Origin: Paramagnetospirillum magnetotacticum MS-1
GTDB lineage: Bacteria; Pseudomonadota; Alphaproteobacteria; Rhodospirillales; Magnetospirillaceae
Reading direction: 5' to 3'
DNA: 38,428 nucleotides
NCBI RefSeq assembly: GCF_000829825.1
Contig: NZ_JXSL01000026.1
Coordinates: forward strand, 1 to 38,428
The stretch's first letter is position 1. Each line of letters starts with the position of its first letter. A program made the position numbers and the translations under genes. The notes under the pieces were generated by a model. That model was not told the origin of the DNA and ran no database searches. It saw only the letters and a program-made list of their open reading frames with translations. Positions 24,001 to 31,236 of the stretch are shown here, piece after piece.

Positions 24001-24165
24001 TCGGAGGTGCAGAAGCCGTTGGCGACGGTTGTCGTCGGCGGTCTCATAACCTCGACCCTGCTCACCCTCCTTGTGCTTCCCGTGCTCTACGGTTGGCTCG
24101 CCGAATGGCGGAAGCGCAACGAGCAGAGAGCTTTGGAATTACAGGCACCCCATGGCCTGAGATAA
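21034..24165 (+). CDS. Heavy-metal RND efflux transporter, CzcA/CnrA-like, substrate unclear
   Basis: A 1043-residue inner-membrane HME-RND pump of normal length. TM4 reads LGGLAIAIGMMVDGSLVMVEN: D407 and E414 are kept, but the first Asp of the CzcA DFG motif is replaced. The CusA methionines are also absent (TLSVRITMNPS where CusA has LLYMPTTLPG; DELLSGVKAQIAIKLFG in place of DMLSTGI). It has the NNEIWVGLKP region of divalent-metal pumps. So it is neither a standard Zn/Co CzcA nor a Cu/Ag CusA; Ni or another divalent ion is possible. It lies 20 bases after its adaptor gene. Confidence 0.92.
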   Translation: MINTIIERALQRRFLVILAALAVFAFGIWTTFRLNLDAFPDVTNIQVQINTESPGLAAAEVERLVTFPVESVMNGIPGVTQVRSISKTGLSVVTVVFEDNVDTYFARQLVLEKLQTAKERIPNKLGSPELGPITTGLGQVYKYLLTSPTHSAMELREINDWQVKFQLRTVPGVTDVLSFGGSVRQYQVQVDPNRLVSYDLTLDDLKKALQSNNANAGGWYIEGAQEQLSVRGEGLVSGGPEGLADIESVVLKSVDGTPVFVRDVAKVEYGSEIRQGAVSMNGNGEAVMGVVLQLKGANTNTVIQGIRAKLSSVQASLPPDVKIEPVYDQSALILKAVGTVQKALAEAAILIVIVLFLFLWNIRSALVVLVSIPLSMLVAVIMMRWAGLSANLQSLGGLAIAIGMMVDGSLVMVENIVRHLAEPHYRDRSLPWRVAQAAREVGNPVFFAVLIIIVVFLPLFTLQGVEGKLFSPMAFVIAFAMLGSLVVALTIVPVLASLALSPNQSDEDSFLMRAVRRAYTPALAFALRRRVLVVGYAAGALVISGFLLTRLGTEFVPELDEGTLSVRITMNPSISLAESLKIAHRLERRLLSNPDVTSAISQIGRPELGGDPEAVNNNEIWVGLKPQSEWTSAGSRAELVANINKELAEYPGVAINISQPIANRVDELLSGVKAQIAIKLFGGDLRVLEEKGREIEEIVKAIDGAANVQAEQISGEAQLVVRANRAELARYGLNVADVMDVVSTAIGGEAVTNVLDGQRRFAVYLRVAEPFRSDMAAIGELWVVNKDGVRVPLSQVSDISLVEGPPSINREDAQRRTVIQANVRGRDMGGFVAEAQAAVAQKVQLPPGYVVTWGGQFENQQRAQRTLMIVVPVCLGLIFLLLYFSFGSMANAALIILNVPFALIGGVFALWVSGQFLSVPSSVGFIALFGVAVLNGVVMVSYFDQLIREGRTAAEAVVEGAMLRLRPVLMTATVASLGLIPLLLSNGIGSEVQKPLATVVVGGLITSTLLTLLVLPVLYGWLAEWRKRNEQRALELQAPHGLR

Positions 24166-24247
24166 AGACCGTATCCGTCGCGAGACGAAAGTTGTGGCTG
24201 GAATTCTTGACTTCAGCAATAGGGCAATCCGTGGAATGGAGAATAGC

Positions 24248-24583
24248 ATGAACGGCATGACGAAACATCTGACGCTGGCCGTTATGGCCTTAATACTGGC
24301 CGCCTCCAGCGCATTTGCGGATGAGATCGGCGTCTATAATCTTACTATGAGCAAGGAAAAATTCTTGCCGGAGCGGATCGAAATTCCAGCAGAGACCAAA
24401 GTGTCCATCATGATCGACAACCAGGGCGATGCTACCGAGAAGCTGAACTTCCTGGTCAATCATGAGAGGGTTTTGCCGGGTGGCAAGGCGACACGACTGT
24501 TTATCGGGCCGCTGGAGCCCGGCGAATATAAATTCGTCGGAATCTACCATCCAGAGCGGTCATTCATCATCATTGCTAAGTAA
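24248..24583 (+). CDS. Small periplasmic cupredoxin-like protein
   Basis: A 111-residue exported protein: a signal peptide (about 1-24, ending AFA), then a short beta-sandwich with IGVYNLTMSKEKFLPERIEIPAETKVSI and LPGGKATRLFIGPLEPGEYKFVG. This is the form of one-domain cupredoxin-like proteins that accompany FTR1 iron or copper import and efflux loci. Remaining candidate ligands are Met, Glu and His (LTMSKE, NHERV, YHPERS); the blue-copper Cys is absent. GGAG lies before the ATG at 24248; upstream in-frame ATGs lack one. Located 82 bases after the second RND pump. Confidence 0.8.
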   Translation: MNGMTKHLTLAVMALILAASSAFADEIGVYNLTMSKEKFLPERIEIPAETKVSIMIDNQGDATEKLNFLVNHERVLPGGKATRLFIGPLEPGEYKFVGIYHPERSFIIIAK

Positions 24584-24639
24584 GAAGACGTGCTGCACGC
24601 GTTATTCCCGTGCCACACAAATAGCCTGAGGACGTGGTG

Positions 24640-25143
24640 ATGATTACTCGTCTGGTCGCCCCCGTCGTCGTCTGCATGCTATTGCTGCCCTGGCCGACAG
24701 TGGCCTCGGCACGGCAGCAGGCCGCCGGTCCCATCGGGGACCGGCCGACCGCCCCGGCGCGGGAGCATCTGGCCAACACCCGCGCCTTGCCGCTGTCACG
24801 GCTGCTGGGGCTGTGTGGCGAGGTCAAGAAGCTCGTGGTTCTCGAAGGACAACTGGGCAAGCGCCCACTGACCCAGGAGGACATCCATGTGGTCAGCAAC
24901 GGCACCAAGTGTCTGGCGGCCACGGCTTCCATCTTCGAGACCATCCGGGTGATGGCTTCCATGTATCAGGAGCGGTTGGTCTGCATGCCCGGCGGTGTCA
25001 AGGACCAGGACTTGCTGGAAGGCATGCTGAAATGGCTGGAAGGCCAGGATCGCCAAGGAAATGACGATCTCTTCCGGCTCAGCGCTCCGCAGGCATTCAT
25101 CATCTACATCCGCAAGGCTTATCCCTGTACGACGGGGGAATAG
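24640..25143 (+). CDS. Rap1a/Tai-like secreted protein
   Basis: A 167-residue exported protein (signal about 1-25). Four Cys (C59, C91, C115, C163) are placed as in Rap1a/Tai-type domains: LLGLCG, KCLAA, VCMPGGV, and a C-terminal RKAYPC. The helix order, ending in a short ALR-like IIYIRKAYP segment, also fits. Rap1a proteins are best known as immunity proteins for type VI effectors, but the fold is widespread in other periplasmic proteins; here no effector lies nearby, so immunity is not claimed. GAGGA lies before the ATG; two upstream GTGs are alternative starts. Confidence 0.65.
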   Translation: MITRLVAPVVVCMLLLPWPTVASARQQAAGPIGDRPTAPAREHLANTRALPLSRLLGLCGEVKKLVVLEGQLGKRPLTQEDIHVVSNGTKCLAATASIFETIRVMASMYQERLVCMPGGVKDQDLLEGMLKWLEGQDRQGNDDLFRLSAPQAFIIYIRKAYPCTTGE

Positions 25144-25166
25144 CGTCGTTCTGCTCCGCTATTGCC

Positions 25167-25568
25167 TCACGGCGCCTGTCGCATCCAACCGTTGGCGCGG
25201 TCAACAACGAGCTTCTGCACCAGCGAGCCATCCTGGGTGGTGATGTCGGCGGTGATGGTTCCGTCCTTCTGTTCTGCCACCGTGCCGAGCTTGAGGCACG
25301 GATTGCCTTGCCACGCCAGCCATTGGGTCATGTTTTGCGTCACCTGATCAACGGTCAAAGGGGATGATGCCGCGTTGCCCGCGGTTCCCATCATGCCACA
25401 GTGTCCCATACCCGGCCCCATCATCATTCCCTGTCCCATCATGCCATGGTTCATCATCATCCATGGCCCCGTAGGCTGACCTTGCTGGGGTTGAGACTGC
25501 GCCAACGCGCCCATGACGATCACGCCGACAACAACGGCGGCCAAGGAGATCGGTTTCCAATACGACAT
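25167..25568 (-). CDS. Met-rich exported protein with a PepSY-like end
   Basis: A 133-residue protein with signal peptide (about 1-23). Residues 37-60 are extremely Met-rich (MMMN, GMM, GMMMG, GMG, CGMM; also H41, H56 and C57), a typical soft-metal (Cu/Ag) ligand stretch. The last 65 residues (LTVDQVTQNMTQWLAW...DGTITADITTQDGSLVQKLVVDRANG) have a strand-helix-strand pattern like small PepSY-type domains. Convergent with the Rap1a-like gene, 23 bases away. GGAGGG lies 5 bases before the ATG. Candidate periplasmic metal buffer or chaperone. Confidence 0.8.
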   Translation of the reverse strand: MSYWKPISLAAVVVGVIVMGALAQSQPQQGQPTGPWMMMNHGMMGQGMMMGPGMGHCGMMGTAGNAASSPLTVDQVTQNMTQWLAWQGNPCLKLGTVAEQKDGTITADITTQDGSLVQKLVVDRANGWMRQAP

Positions 25569-25611
25569 GGCACCCTCCTGTTGAAGATCGAGTAGAAATA
25601 CTACCCCCATT

Positions 25612-26118
25612 TCATGGATTTGTCCTTTGCTCCGAGATGGTATCCGGCTGGCGGTGGCGGCTCACTGCGACAAGCAGAACGGCACCGGCGCTAATGGCAA
25701 TGTCCGCAAAGTTGAAGGTGGGCCATGACCAGGATCGCCAGTGAAGCAGGATGAAATCCGTCACATGACCGAAGGCCGCCCGGTCGGCCGCATTCCCGGC
25801 GGCACCGCCGACAATGAGAGCAAGCGCCATTTTTGAAGCAATCTCCCCCGTCGACGGCAAGCGCGTGAGCCAAACCACCAGCCCCATGACGATAACCACC
25901 GAAAGCACCACCAGCGGCCAGCGTTGCCAGCCTCCTGGATCGGCGAACATGCCGAACGAAACCCCGGTGTTGTAGCCCAACGATAGGCTTAGGATCGGCA
26001 ACAGAGGAATGGAGCTATCGGCGAGAATGCCTTCCATCGCCCTCTTCATCACCAGATCAACTCCGGCGACACCCACAGACAGACACAGCCAGCGCAAATT
26101 CGACGGGACACTCATCAT
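25612..26118 (-). CDS. lspA: Lipoprotein signal peptidase (LspA/PbrC type)
   Basis: A 168-residue signal peptidase II with four membrane segments. The catalytic aspartates are D112 (GNAADR) and D139 (FNFADIAI). The conserved Asp near the first helix (VAGVDLVMK) and the YNTGVSFGMF loop (usually NTGAAFG) are recognisable. It overlaps the P1B ATPase stop by 4 bases (ATGA), so it is a dedicated copy in a metal operon. In lead-resistance (pbr) clusters the same pairing of ATPase with a signal-peptidase-like protein is known. A separate housekeeping lspA is expected elsewhere. Confidence 0.9.
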   Translation of the reverse strand: MMSVPSNLRWLCLSVGVAGVDLVMKRAMEGILADSSIPLLPILSLSLGYNTGVSFGMFADPGGWQRWPLVVLSVVIVMGLVVWLTRLPSTGEIASKMALALIVGGAAGNAADRAAFGHVTDFILLHWRSWSWPTFNFADIAISAGAVLLVAVSRHRQPDTISEQRTNP

Positions 26119-28316
26119 GCTCTTCCTTCTCTGCCTCCCAGCATCCGCAACCCGTTGAACACCACCAACAGCGACGCTCCCATATCGGCGGCAATGGCCC
26201 CCCACAGGGTGGCGATTCCGGCGAAGGCCAGCACGGTGAATACCGCCTTGACCCCAAGGGCAAAGATGATGTTCTGCCGAAGGACCGCGTGCATCCTGCG
26301 GGAATGGTCCACCAGCCAAGCCAGCTTGCCGAGGTCGTCCGACATCAGCGCCAGATCGGCGGTCTCGATAGCGGTATCGGTGCCTGCCGCGCCCATGGCG
26401 ATGCCGAGGCTGGCCTTGGCCATGGCGGGGGCGTCGTTCACTCCGTCACCGACCATGGCGACGGTGCCATGGCGATCCACCAGTTCTCCGATGGCTGCCA
26501 GCTTGTCCTCGGGCAGCAGTTCTGCCCGCACCTCGTCGAGGCCGACCAAGGCGGCGATGCGCTCGGCGGTGGCGCGGTTGTCGCCGGTCAGCATGACCAG
26601 CTTTTCCACCCCCGCCCGGCGCAAGCCGGACAAGGCGGCGGCGGCTTCGGGTCGCACGGCGTCGGACAGGGCAATCAGCCCGCAAACATGGTCGTCGCTG
26701 CCGATGACCACCACCGACTGGCCACCCGCCTCCAGCCGTTCGGCCAGGGCATGGACCTCGGGGGTTTCACCGCCCCGTTCCTCAAGATAGCGATGCGAGC
26801 CCAGCCAGTAGGAGCGGCCATTGAAAGTGCCGGTGGCCCCCTTGCCGGGAAGCGACTGCACCCCTTCGGCGGGAACCGGGCTGACGCCCTTGGATAAGGC
26901 ATAGGCGATGATCGCCTGGGCGATGGGATGGGTGCTGCGGGCCTCCAGCGCCGCCGCCCGCGCCAGCAGGTCTTCCTCACTATGGCCGTTCAAGGCAACC
27001 ACCGTTTCGACGCTGGGGCGTCCTTCGGTGATGGTGCCGGTCTTGTCGAAGGCGATGACCTTCAGCCGGGCCGGGGTCTCCAGGTGTTCGCCGCCCTTGA
27101 CCAGGACGCCGTTGCGCGCCGCCGCCGCCATGGAGGCAACCACGGTGACCGGGGTGGAGATCACCAGGGCGCAAGGACAGGCGATTACCAGCAGCACCAG
27201 CGAGCGGTAAATCCATTCGCCCCACTCGGCTCCGAGCAGCAGAGGCGGCCCGGCCATGATGACCAGGGCGATGCCCATGACGATGGGCGTGTAGATCGCC
27301 GCGAAGCGATCAACCCAGCGTTCGGTGGCCGAGCGGCGGCTCTGCGCCTCCTCGACCATGCGGGCGACATGGGCCAGGGTGGTGTCCTGAGCGGGTTTGG
27401 TGTTCTCGATGTCCAATGCGCCGTCGCCGTTGACGGTGCCCGCGAAGACCTCGGCACCGGGGGCTTTGAAGACCGGAACGCTCTCCCCGGTGATTGGCGC
27501 TTGGTTGACGCTGCTCTCGCCGGACAGGATGCGGCCATCGAGCGGAATGCGCTCGCCCGGACGAACGACGAACACCGCTCCTACCGCCACCTGTTCGGGG
27601 GCCATCTCGACCTCACCAGCGGCAGATTTCACCCGTGCGGTCGGCGGGGCAAGGTCCATCAGCGCGGCGATGGCGCGGCGTGCCCGGCCCGCGCTCCAGT
27701 TTTCCAGCGCCAGCGACAGGGCGAACAGGAACGAGACCGAGGCGGCTTCCAGCCAATCGCCCAGGGCGATGGCGCCGACAACGGCCACGGTCATCAGCAG
27801 GTTCATGTCCGGGCGCAGCCGTCGGATCGACATCAAAGCCTTGGGCAGCACGAACCACAGCCCGATCACCACCGCCACCGCCTCGACGGCATGAGCGGGC
27901 ACGGGCTTTTGGATCAACGTATCCAGGACAAAACCAATGCCGGTCATCACGCCGCTGGCGGCGGTCAGAAGCGCTTGGCGTCGGCGGCGACCGTCTTCAT
28001 CCGAGGTGGAGGCAGTGGCCGACCAGGGCCGCGCCGTCATTCCCGTCCGGGCCACCGCCTGGATGACGGCTTCGGACGTGGCGGCCTCGGACAGCACGAT
28101 CATCTTGCCGTTGAGGACATCGAAGGCGAGGTTGTCGGCGCCGCCGACCAGCGGCCCCACCTCGGCCTTGAGGAGGGCGATTTCCTCGGCGCAGTCCAGC
28201 CCGGTCACCTTGAAGGCGACACCCCGCCCGGTCGGAACCGGCTTGGCCTCGGCCTCGTGGTGATGATCCTTGTCTTGGTCATCGTGGCAGTGATGCCCGC
28301 AGCAACCCGCGCCCAT
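26115..28316 (-). CDS. zntA: P1B-type ATPase for Zn/Cd/Pb export
   Basis: A 733-residue heavy-metal ATPase. The N-terminus is Cys/His-rich (GCCGHHCHDD, then a DHHHEAEA stretch). An HMA-like domain follows whose metal motif is LDCAEE, with one Cys (C42) followed by Glu, as in some Zn/Pb pumps. Core motifs: TGES, CPC (C380-C382), DKTGT (D424), STHP, GDGVNDAP. TM8 holds Asp in AADMGASLLVV, as in Zn/Cd/Pb members. The ATG at 28316 follows AGGAGAGAGAG. A MerR-type operator lies just upstream. It exports divalent soft metals from the cytoplasm. Confidence 0.93.
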   Translation of the reverse strand: MGAGCCGHHCHDDQDKDHHHEAEAKPVPTGRGVAFKVTGLDCAEEIALLKAEVGPLVGGADNLAFDVLNGKMIVLSEAATSEAVIQAVARTGMTARPWSATASTSDEDGRRRRQALLTAASGVMTGIGFVLDTLIQKPVPAHAVEAVAVVIGLWFVLPKALMSIRRLRPDMNLLMTVAVVGAIALGDWLEAASVSFLFALSLALENWSAGRARRAIAALMDLAPPTARVKSAAGEVEMAPEQVAVGAVFVVRPGERIPLDGRILSGESSVNQAPITGESVPVFKAPGAEVFAGTVNGDGALDIENTKPAQDTTLAHVARMVEEAQSRRSATERWVDRFAAIYTPIVMGIALVIMAGPPLLLGAEWGEWIYRSLVLLVIACPCALVISTPVTVVASMAAAARNGVLVKGGEHLETPARLKVIAFDKTGTITEGRPSVETVVALNGHSEEDLLARAAALEARSTHPIAQAIIAYALSKGVSPVPAEGVQSLPGKGATGTFNGRSYWLGSHRYLEERGGETPEVHALAERLEAGGQSVVVIGSDDHVCGLIALSDAVRPEAAAALSGLRRAGVEKLVMLTGDNRATAERIAALVGLDEVRAELLPEDKLAAIGELVDRHGTVAMVGDGVNDAPAMAKASLGIAMGAAGTDTAIETADLALMSDDLGKLAWLVDHSRRMHAVLRQNIIFALGVKAVFTVLAFAGIATLWGAIAADMGASLLVVFNGLRMLGGREGRA

Positions 28317-28386
28317 TCTCTCTCTCCTCATGTCACCGAAGGCGGTCCAACGGACTGGGCCGACCGCCTCGACGCCAGAGGATGAA

Positions 28387-28409
28387 CCCTGTGGCTGCTA
28401 CAGGGTCAA
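28387..28409 (-). promoter_or_regulatory. MerR-type operator/promoter upstream of the P1B ATPase
   Basis: On the minus strand TTGACC (28409-28404) overlaps the dyad CCCTGT-x-GC-x-GC-x-ACAGGG (28387-28405), the arrangement of ZntR/PbrR promoters with the operator in the spacer. The first 14 bases (CTTGACCCTGTAGC) are identical to the site at 29303-29324. The -10 element is weak, as is common for promoters that need MerR-type untwisting. Confidence 0.6.
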
Positions 28410-28417
28410 GACGAAAA

Positions 28418-29239
28418 TCAGAGCGCCAACGTCACCAGGGCGACGCCGCCCGCCACGCAGCAATACCAGCCGAAGGGATTAAGCGCGTGGAAGTCATGCC
28501 GGTGGAAATAACGCATCAGAGCCCAGGTGCTGAGGTAAGCCGCGATTCCCGCGACGATTCCGGTCGCGACCGCAAGGCCGCCCAACTCGCTCATCGCGCC
28601 GCTATGGATCAGCTTGGGGACTTCCAGGACACCGGCTCCGACGATGATCGGCAGGGCGATCAGGAAGGAGAAATGGGCTGCATCTTCATGATGGAGGCCG
28701 ACCAGAATCCCGCCCACCATGGTCGCGCCTGACCGGGAAATCCCTGGGAGCAACGCGGCGCACTGCCAGACGCCGATCAGGACGGCATCCTTGATGCTCA
28801 GATCGGCAAGCCGCTTGCCGGTATTGGATCGCCGCAGACGTTCCCCGAAGAACAGCATGAGGCCGTTGGCGACGAGGAAGGCCGCCGCCACCCCCGGTGC
28901 CCCGAAAAGATGGCGAAGCGCCTTCTCCAGCAGAAAGCCGACCACGACCGCCGGAAGGGTCGCCGCTACGATGCGAACGACCAAGCGGCGGTTCTCCGGT
29001 GTTCCTCGCCCGAGCAGAACGGCGGAAACTCCCATCCATTCCCGCCAGAAATAGATCAGCAGGGCGGTGGCCGTACCGAGATGCAGGACGACAAGGAAGG
29101 GCAGGAAGTCTGGCGCATGCTGGTCGATGCCCCAGCCAAGGATGGCGGGGATGATGACCGCGTGTCCCAGGCTGCTGACCGGGAAAAGCTCGGTGACACC
29201 CTGGATGAGCGCGATGAGCAGGGCCTGAAGGGTTGTCAT
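28418..29239 (-). CDS. uppP: Undecaprenyl-diphosphate phosphatase (UppP/BacA, PbrB-like)
   Basis: A 273-residue multi-spanning BacA-family phosphatase. It has the (E/Q)xxxE motif (Q13-E17 in IQGVTELFPVSSLGH), with Gln in place of the first Glu. The PGISRSG motif is in the middle of the protein. The ATG at 29239 matches the family N-terminus (TTLQALLIALIQG). A longer frame to 29293 begins with TTG and has no ribosome site. It lies between two near-identical MerR-type operators and beside the Zn/Cd/Pb ATPase, as in pbr lead-resistance clusters. There the phosphatase is proposed to supply phosphate to trap exported Pb(II). Confidence 0.9.
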   Translation of the reverse strand: MTTLQALLIALIQGVTELFPVSSLGHAVIIPAILGWGIDQHAPDFLPFLVVLHLGTATALLIYFWREWMGVSAVLLGRGTPENRRLVVRIVAATLPAVVVGFLLEKALRHLFGAPGVAAAFLVANGLMLFFGERLRRSNTGKRLADLSIKDAVLIGVWQCAALLPGISRSGATMVGGILVGLHHEDAAHFSFLIALPIIVGAGVLEVPKLIHSGAMSELGGLAVATGIVAGIAAYLSTWALMRYFHRHDFHALNPFGWYCCVAGGVALVTLAL

Positions 29240-29302
29240 GGGGAACTGTCTCTTTTCATCGGTCAGGCTGGACAAACCGTATTGGTTCGCCAAGATTGAA
29301 GT

Positions 29303-29323
29303 CTGGAGCGGCTACAGGGTCAA
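29303..29323 (-). promoter_or_regulatory. MerR-type operator/promoter between uppP and the regulator gene
   Basis: On the minus strand TTGACC (29323-29318) is followed by the dyad CTGTAGC-C-GCTCCAG (29317-29303, 6 of 7 pairs). It shares 14 identical bases with the operator before the ATPase, so one regulator probably controls both. The regulator's ATG lies 7 bases away on the other strand, so binding could also affect its own expression. Confidence 0.65.
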
Positions 29324-29329
29324 GGGCGC

Positions 29330-29728
29330 ATGACGACGGGAACCTTCAATATCGGACGGCTCGGCGAACGGGCCGGTGTCAACATCGAGACGATCCGTTA
29401 CTACGAGAAGATCGGCCTGCTGCCCGAACCGGGACGGACGGCTGCCGGTTATCGGCAGTATGGCGAAGACCATCTGCGGCGGTTGTCCTTCATCCGCAAA
29501 GGGCGCGATCTCGGTTTCAGCATCGAGGCGATCCGGGCACTGTTGCGTCTGGCCGAACATCCCGAGCAGCCCTGCGAGGATGCCGACCGGCTGGCCTCGG
29601 CGCATCTGGCTGAGGTCGAGCGCAAGATCGAGGAGTTGGGGCGGTTGCGGGACGCTCTAAGCGAGATGGCCCACTGTTGCGCCGGAACCGTCGCCGAATG
29701 CCGCATCATCGACGCTCTGGCATCGTGA
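29330..29728 (+). CDS. MerR-family regulator for Zn/Cd/Pb (ZntR/CadR/PbrR-like)
   Basis: A 132-residue MerR-type activator: winged helix with IGRLGERAGVNIETIRYYEKIGLL at the N-terminus, then a dimer helix and a C-terminal metal loop. Candidate ligands are C82, C116-C117 and C124 (HCCAGTVAEC), with H115. Three of the ZntR positions are kept (C79, C114/C115 equivalents); the loop is two residues shorter and the ZntR His is missing. So the choice between Zn, Cd and Pb cannot be made from sequence. It is divergent from uppP, lspA and the ATPase, which it should activate through the two operators. Confidence 0.9.
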   Translation: MTTGTFNIGRLGERAGVNIETIRYYEKIGLLPEPGRTAAGYRQYGEDHLRRLSFIRKGRDLGFSIEAIRALLRLAEHPEQPCEDADRLASAHLAEVERKIEELGRLRDALSEMAHCCAGTVAECRIIDALAS

Positions 29729-29738
29729 CGCCCTGAAA

Positions 29739-30065
29739 TCAGGATGACCGGGGCGCGAACAGGATGATGGCCGCGCCGGTCAGGCAAATCGCCGCGCCGA
29801 GAACATCCCAGCGGTCGGGGCGATTGCCCTCGACCAGCCACAACCATACCAGTGAAGCCAGGATGTAGACCCCGCCATAGGCGGCATAGGCGCGTCCGGC
29901 AAAGTCGGTCTCGACCCTGGTCAACAACCACGCGAATACGGCAAGGCTCGCCATGCCGGGCAGGAGCCAGACCATCGACTTCCCCAGCCTCAGCCACGCC
30001 CAGAAGGCGAAACAGCCGCCGATCTCGGCGAAGGCGGCCAGAACATAGGTGGGAATGGACAGCAT
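29739..30065 (-). CDS. ynfA: YnfA/UPF0060 family small membrane protein
   Basis: A 108-residue protein with four transmembrane helices. The family pattern is clear: [20 protein letters not shown], then [11 protein letters not shown] and a final [13 protein letters not shown]. The family is a relative of small multidrug transporters, and some members affect metal or drug efflux. The ATG is directly next to the EamA stop (no gap) on the same strand, so the two are co-translated. Confidence 0.9.
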   Translation of the reverse strand: MLSIPTYVLAAFAEIGGCFAFWAWLRLGKSMVWLLPGMASLAVFAWLLTRVETDFAGRAYAAYGGVYILASLVWLWLVEGNRPDRWDVLGAAICLTGAAIILFAPRSS

Positions 30066-31088
30066 TCAGCTATGCCCATGCCGGTGGTGGGCATCAGGAA
30101 AATGGGGGTGCTGGTGGATCATCGGCTCGTGCCGGTGAGGATGTACATGCGCCCCCAGCGGCTCGTCTCCGTGATGGTGGTGATGTTCGTCATGCTCATG
30201 GGCATGTTCATGCTCCATGGCATTGTGCTGGTGATCATGCTCGTGACGTTCGGTCAGATGCAGCCAAACGCCAACGCCCATCAGCGCCGCCGCCGCAACC
30301 AGACGCAGGCTGATCGTTTCCCCGAGCAGCAGCACCGAGACAATCGCCCCGACGAACGGTGCGGTGGAGAAGTAGGCTCCGGTCCTGGCGGTTCCCAGTT
30401 CCCGCAACCCGACCACGAAGGCAACGAGGCTGATGCCGTAGCCGAGGAAGCCGATGGCACCGGCAGCGGCTACGGTTGCAACAGGTGGACTATGCGCCCC
30501 CATGGCAACCGCCAGCACCACATTGGTCACGCCAGCGCTCAGTCCCTTGATGGCGGCGATCTGTACCGGATCGGACAGCGACACCTTGCGGGTCAGGTTG
30601 TTGTCGATGGCCCAGCACAGGCAGGCGGCCAAAACCGCAAGGGACGGCCAGGACGGTTCGACCGAGCCGGTCGGCCAGGACAGCACCGCCGCCCCCACCA
30701 TGATGGCAAGCATACCGAGCACGATACGGCGGTCGGCATTCTCCTTGAACACCACCCAGGCCAGCACGGCGGTGAGCACCCCTTCGGCATTCAGCAGCAG
30801 CGACGAGGTGGCGGCGGAGGCACCCGACAATCCGTACATGAGCAGCACCGGACCGGCAACGCCACCCGAGAGAATGGCGCCGACCAGCCACGGCCACTCC
30901 CCAATACCGAGCCTGGATTGCTCACCCTTGGTCACAAAGTGGACGGCGGTGAGGCCGATCCCCGAGCCTAAATACAGGATGCCCGCCAGCAGCCAGGGAT
31001 CGATGCCGCCAAGCAGCAGCTTGGCGAACGGAGTGCTGCCGCCGAACAGGATTGCGGCAACCAAGGCGGCAAGGATGCCCTTGTTCAT
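30066..31088 (-). CDS. EamA/DMT-family exporter with a long His-rich C-terminal tail
   Basis: A 340-residue protein. Two EamA repeats (about 1-135 and 145-275) give ten transmembrane helices. The last 60 residues (281-340) hold 24 histidines in HxH and HHHHH runs, an intracellular metal-binding tail or metal sensor. EamA carriers usually move metabolites; the tail and the ynfA partner suggest metal transport here. The start ATG follows GGGGG by 5 bases. This ribosome site can pair with an upstream segment, so translation may be controlled. A longer frame upstream of the ATG is not credible. Confidence 0.88.
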   Translation of the reverse strand: MNKGILAALVAAILFGGSTPFAKLLLGGIDPWLLAGILYLGSGIGLTAVHFVTKGEQSRLGIGEWPWLVGAILSGGVAGPVLLMYGLSGASAATSSLLLNAEGVLTAVLAWVVFKENADRRIVLGMLAIMVGAAVLSWPTGSVEPSWPSLAVLAACLCWAIDNNLTRKVSLSDPVQIAAIKGLSAGVTNVVLAVAMGAHSPPVATVAAAGAIGFLGYGISLVAFVVGLRELGTARTGAYFSTAPFVGAIVSVLLLGETISLRLVAAAALMGVGVWLHLTERHEHDHQHNAMEHEHAHEHDEHHHHHGDEPLGAHVHPHRHEPMIHQHPHFPDAHHRHGHS

Positions 31089-31092
31089 TTTA

Positions 31093-31156
31093 GCCCCCGA
31101 AATCCGGCAAAATCCAAGCAAAACCACCCGGAGATTGATCCCCCGATTTGGGGGGC
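31093..31156 (-). promoter_or_regulatory. Candidate translational switch in the EamA leader
   Basis: In the minus-strand transcript the segment GCCCCCCAAATC (31156-31145) can form two exclusive pairings. It can fold with the neighbouring GGGGG (31144-31140) as a local hairpin. It can instead pair over 12 positions, with one mismatch, to GATTTCGGGGGC (31104-31093), which contains the ribosome site. The first pairing would leave the gene open, the second would hide it. About 35 bases lie between. No known riboswitch class is recognised. Confidence 0.45.
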
Positions 31157-31178
31157 AAGTCCAATACAAACACCAAAA

Positions 31179-31214
31179 GCGGCTGACCGGGGAATTACTC
31201 CCCCGGTCAGCCGC
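31179..31214 (-). terminator. Strong terminator at the end of the phage late operon
   Basis: A perfect 14-bp stem, GCGGCTGACCGGGG (31179-31192) with CCCCGGTCAGCCGC (31201-31214), and an 8-base loop. TTTT follows on the minus strand. It lies 22 bases beyond the last phage gene and before the EamA leader. Confidence 0.8.
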
Positions 31215-31236
31215 ATCAAATGGATAAGAAGTACGG

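Noticed and set aside
24640-25143. Type VI immunity role for the Rap1a-like protein
   Set aside because: No effector, VgrG or other secretion gene lies nearby; the domain is common outside such systems.
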